A stretch of DNA of 64,000 nucleotides from Pseudomonas fontis (lineage in GTDB: Bacteria; Pseudomonadota; Gammaproteobacteria; Pseudomonadales; Pseudomonadaceae): contig NZ_JAMDGY010000069.1 of NCBI RefSeq assembly GCF_028656955.1, forward strand, positions 22,549 to 86,548, given 5' to 3'. Numbering within the stretch: position 1 is the first letter of the stretch; every line of letters begins with the position of its first letter. This document shows positions 62,182 to 64,000 of this stretch, one piece after another. Under the pieces are notes generated by a model. It worked only from the letters and a program-made list of their open reading frames with translations. It was not told the DNA's origin and searched no databases. The translations under genes were made by a program, and so were the position numbers.

Positions 62182-63924
62182 ATGTTCGACAACAACAAGA
62201 ACCGGCGACATGGCTTGACCCTGGGCGCCTTGCTGGTGCTCGGCACGCTCAGTGCCAATGCCTGGGCGGACGCCTATGAGGATGCGGCGAAAAAGTGGGT
62301 CGATAGCGAGTTCAAGCCGTCGACCCTGACGGCCGAGCAGCAGATGGCCGAGATGAAGTGGTTCATCAAGGCCTCCGAGCCGTTTCGCGGCATGAAGATC
62401 AACGTGGTGTCGGAAACCCTGACCACCCACGAGTATGAATCCAAGGTGCTGGCCAAGGCCTTTAGCGAAATCACCGGGATCAAGCTGACCCACGACCTGT
62501 TGCAGGAAGGCGATGTGGTGGAGAAGCTGCAGACGCAGATGCAGTCGGACAAGAACATCTACGATGGCTGGGTCAATGACTCGGACCTGATCGGTACGCA
62601 CTTTCGCTACGGCAAGACCGAATCGATCACCGACCTGATGGCCAACGAAGGCAAGGACTTCACCTCGCCGACCCTGGACATCAAGGACTTCATCGGCATC
62701 TCGTTCACCACTGCGCCGGACGGCAAGATCTACCAGTTGCCTGACCAGCAGTTCGCCAACCTGTACTGGTTCCGGGCCGACTGGTTCGAGCGCCCTGAGC
62801 TCAAGGCCAAGTTCAAGGAAAAATACGGCTATGAGCTGGGCGTGCCGGTGAACTGGTCGGCCTATGAAGACATCGCCAAGTTCTTCAGCGAGGACGTCAA
62901 GGAGATCGACGGCAAGCGTGTCTATGGGCACATGGACTACGGCAAGAAAGACCCGTCGCTGGGCTGGCGCTTCACCGATGCCTGGTTCTCCATGGCCGGT
63001 GGCGGCGACAAGGGCCTGCCCAACGGTTTGCCGGTGGATGAATGGGGGATTCGTGTCGAGGATTGCCACCCGGTCGGCTCCAGCGTGACCCGCGGTGGCG
63101 ACACCAACGGCCCGGCTGCAGTGTTTGCAACGCAGAAATACGTCGACTGGATGAAAGCCTACGCGCCGCCCGAGGCTCAGGGCATGACCTTCTCCGAGTC
63201 GGGGCCGGTGCCGTCGCAGGGCAACATTGCCCAGCAGATCTTCTGGTACACCGCGTTTACCGCCGACATGATCAAGCCAGGGCTGCCGGTGGTGAATGCC
63301 GACGGTACGCCGAAGTGGCGGATGGCGCCGTCGCCGAAGGGGCCGTACTGGGAGGAGGGGATGAAGCTCGGCTATCAGGACACCGGTTCCTGGACCTTCC
63401 TCAAGTCGACGCCGGAGAAGCAGAAGCTGGCGGCGTGGCTGTATGCGCAGTTCGTGACCTCCAAGTCGGTGTCGTTGAAGAAGACCATTGTCGGGCTGAC
63501 GCCGATTCGTGAATCGGACATCAACTCGCAGGCCATGACCGACCTGGCGCCGAAGTTGGGTGGGCTGGTGGAGTTCTACCGCAGCCCGGCGCGGGTGCAG
63601 TGGACGCCGACCGGCACCAACGTGCCGGACTATCCACGTTTGGCGCAACTGTGGTGGAGCCATATTGCCGAAGCGGCGAGCGGTGAAAAGACCCCGCAAC
63701 AGGCACTGGACGGGCTGGCCAAGGACCAGGACGCGATCATGGCGCGGCTTGAGCGTTCCAAGGCGCAGGCCGTGTGTGCGCCGAAGATGAACCCGGAGCG
63801 TGATGCGCAGTATTGGTTCGACCAGCCGGGTGCGCCAAAGCCGAAGCTGGCGAATGAAAAGCCGCAGGGTGAAACGGTGAGCTACAACGAGCTGCTGAAA
63901 TCGTGGGAGGCTGCGCGCAAGTAG
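62182..63924 (+). CDS. ABC transporter substrate-binding protein, GlpV-like
   Basis: A 580-residue periplasmic binding protein, long for the class, with a signal peptide (RRHGLTLGALLVLGTLSANA, cleaved near WADA). The type-1 sugar/polyol-binding fold is seen in MKINVVSETLTTHEYESKVL and in GKIYQLPDQQFANLYWFRAD. The length of about 550 to 580 is that of the GlpV family. The ATG at 62182 has GGGAG six bases upstream; the open frame from 62143 is less likely. The likely ligand is glycerol or a similar polyol. Confidence 0.88.
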   Translation: MFDNNKNRRHGLTLGALLVLGTLSANAWADAYEDAAKKWVDSEFKPSTLTAEQQMAEMKWFIKASEPFRGMKINVVSETLTTHEYESKVLAKAFSEITGIKLTHDLLQEGDVVEKLQTQMQSDKNIYDGWVNDSDLIGTHFRYGKTESITDLMANEGKDFTSPTLDIKDFIGISFTTAPDGKIYQLPDQQFANLYWFRADWFERPELKAKFKEKYGYELGVPVNWSAYEDIAKFFSEDVKEIDGKRVYGHMDYGKKDPSLGWRFTDAWFSMAGGGDKGLPNGLPVDEWGIRVEDCHPVGSSVTRGGDTNGPAAVFATQKYVDWMKAYAPPEAQGMTFSESGPVPSQGNIAQQIFWYTAFTADMIKPGLPVVNADGTPKWRMAPSPKGPYWEEGMKLGYQDTGSWTFLKSTPEKQKLAAWLYAQFVTSKSVSLKKTIVGLTPIRESDINSQAMTDLAPKLGGLVEFYRSPARVQWTPTGTNVPDYPRLAQLWWSHIAEAASGEKTPQQALDGLAKDQDAIMARLERSKAQAVCAPKMNPERDAQYWFDQPGAPKPKLANEKPQGETVSYNELLKSWEAARK

Positions 63925-63945
63925 CACACTTGGCTGGGCGTCAGG

Positions 63946-64000
63946 TGTAGCCGCTGCCGTCAGGCTGCGCTGGAGTCCGTAGGGCTCCCAAAAGCGGCGC
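63946..64000. repeat. REP-like element of a second type (cut by the window edge)
   Basis: GTGTAGCCGCTGCCGTCAGG and then GCTGCGCTGGA resemble the GTAGCCGCTGCCG... repeats common in P. putida genomes, different from the GTGGGAGC REP. Only part is visible. Confidence 0.55.

Overview
The window reads as chromosomal DNA of a fluorescent pseudomonad, most likely of the Pseudomonas putida group. The grounds are high GC, the block gltA / sdhCDAB / sucAB-lpdG-sucCD with gltA divergent from sdh, the fabA-fabB pair, many REP palindromes built on GTGGGAGCCGGC, and the protein sequences themselves. I see no rRNA or tRNA genes, CRISPR array, prophage or insertion sequence. Genes are dense and often overlap by 1 to 4 bases.

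Layout. 1-6580: end of etfB, etfA, an amino-acid-type solute-binding protein, two lipoproteins (one with an OmpA domain), a MocR/YdcR-type regulator, a Lys/Pro-rich secreted protein, a Cys-cluster protein and a START-domain protein. 6700-19760: citrate synthase on the minus strand, then succinate dehydrogenase, 2-oxoglutarate dehydrogenase and succinyl-CoA synthetase on the plus strand, covering a large part of the TCA cycle. 20167-31400: BrnQ transporter, DUF599 and MAPEG membrane proteins, a small lipoprotein, paired hotdog thioesterases, HtpG, a dienelactone hydrolase-like protein, pirin, a secreted amidohydrolase, a DUF3859 protein and a chemotaxis receptor. 31600-33360: fabB and fabA, with a candidate DesT/FabR-like operator upstream. 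33566-38495: a translationally coupled trio (TonB-dependent receptor, ABC-type binding protein without an ABC transporter, hybrid histidine kinase). 38668-45114: gpsA, DUF4389, sixA, a thioesterase, two alpha/beta hydrolases, a DUF4892 protein and an AI-2E family exporter. 45243-49759: two FCD-type GntR regulators downstream of a divergent DctA-like symporter, then trkH on the other strand. 49829-55718: an arginine/citrulline/ornithine-type island (Lrp regulator, polar amino acid ABC transporter, ornithine cyclodeaminase, CtlX hydrolase). 55956-63924: a sigma-54 activator divergent from a six-gene GlpSTPQUV-like ABC transporter, which continues to the window edge.

The most interesting signals are these. 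An exact 16-bp repeat with the geometry of an Lrp box sits upstream of both transcription units of the citrulline/ornithine island. The two ATPases of the GlpSTPQUV-like transporter have complementary degeneration: one lacks the H-loop histidine, the other has a broken LSGGQ signature. A sigma-54 promoter lies with clustered TGTTCA repeats ahead of that operon. Two similar 20-bp near-palindromes lie ahead of the DctA/GntR operon. The TonB receptor / binding protein / hybrid kinase operon looks like a signalling unit with an unknown ligand.

All calls come from reading the sequence and from knowledge of the protein families. No database search was run, so exact substrates of the transporters and enzymes are inferences.
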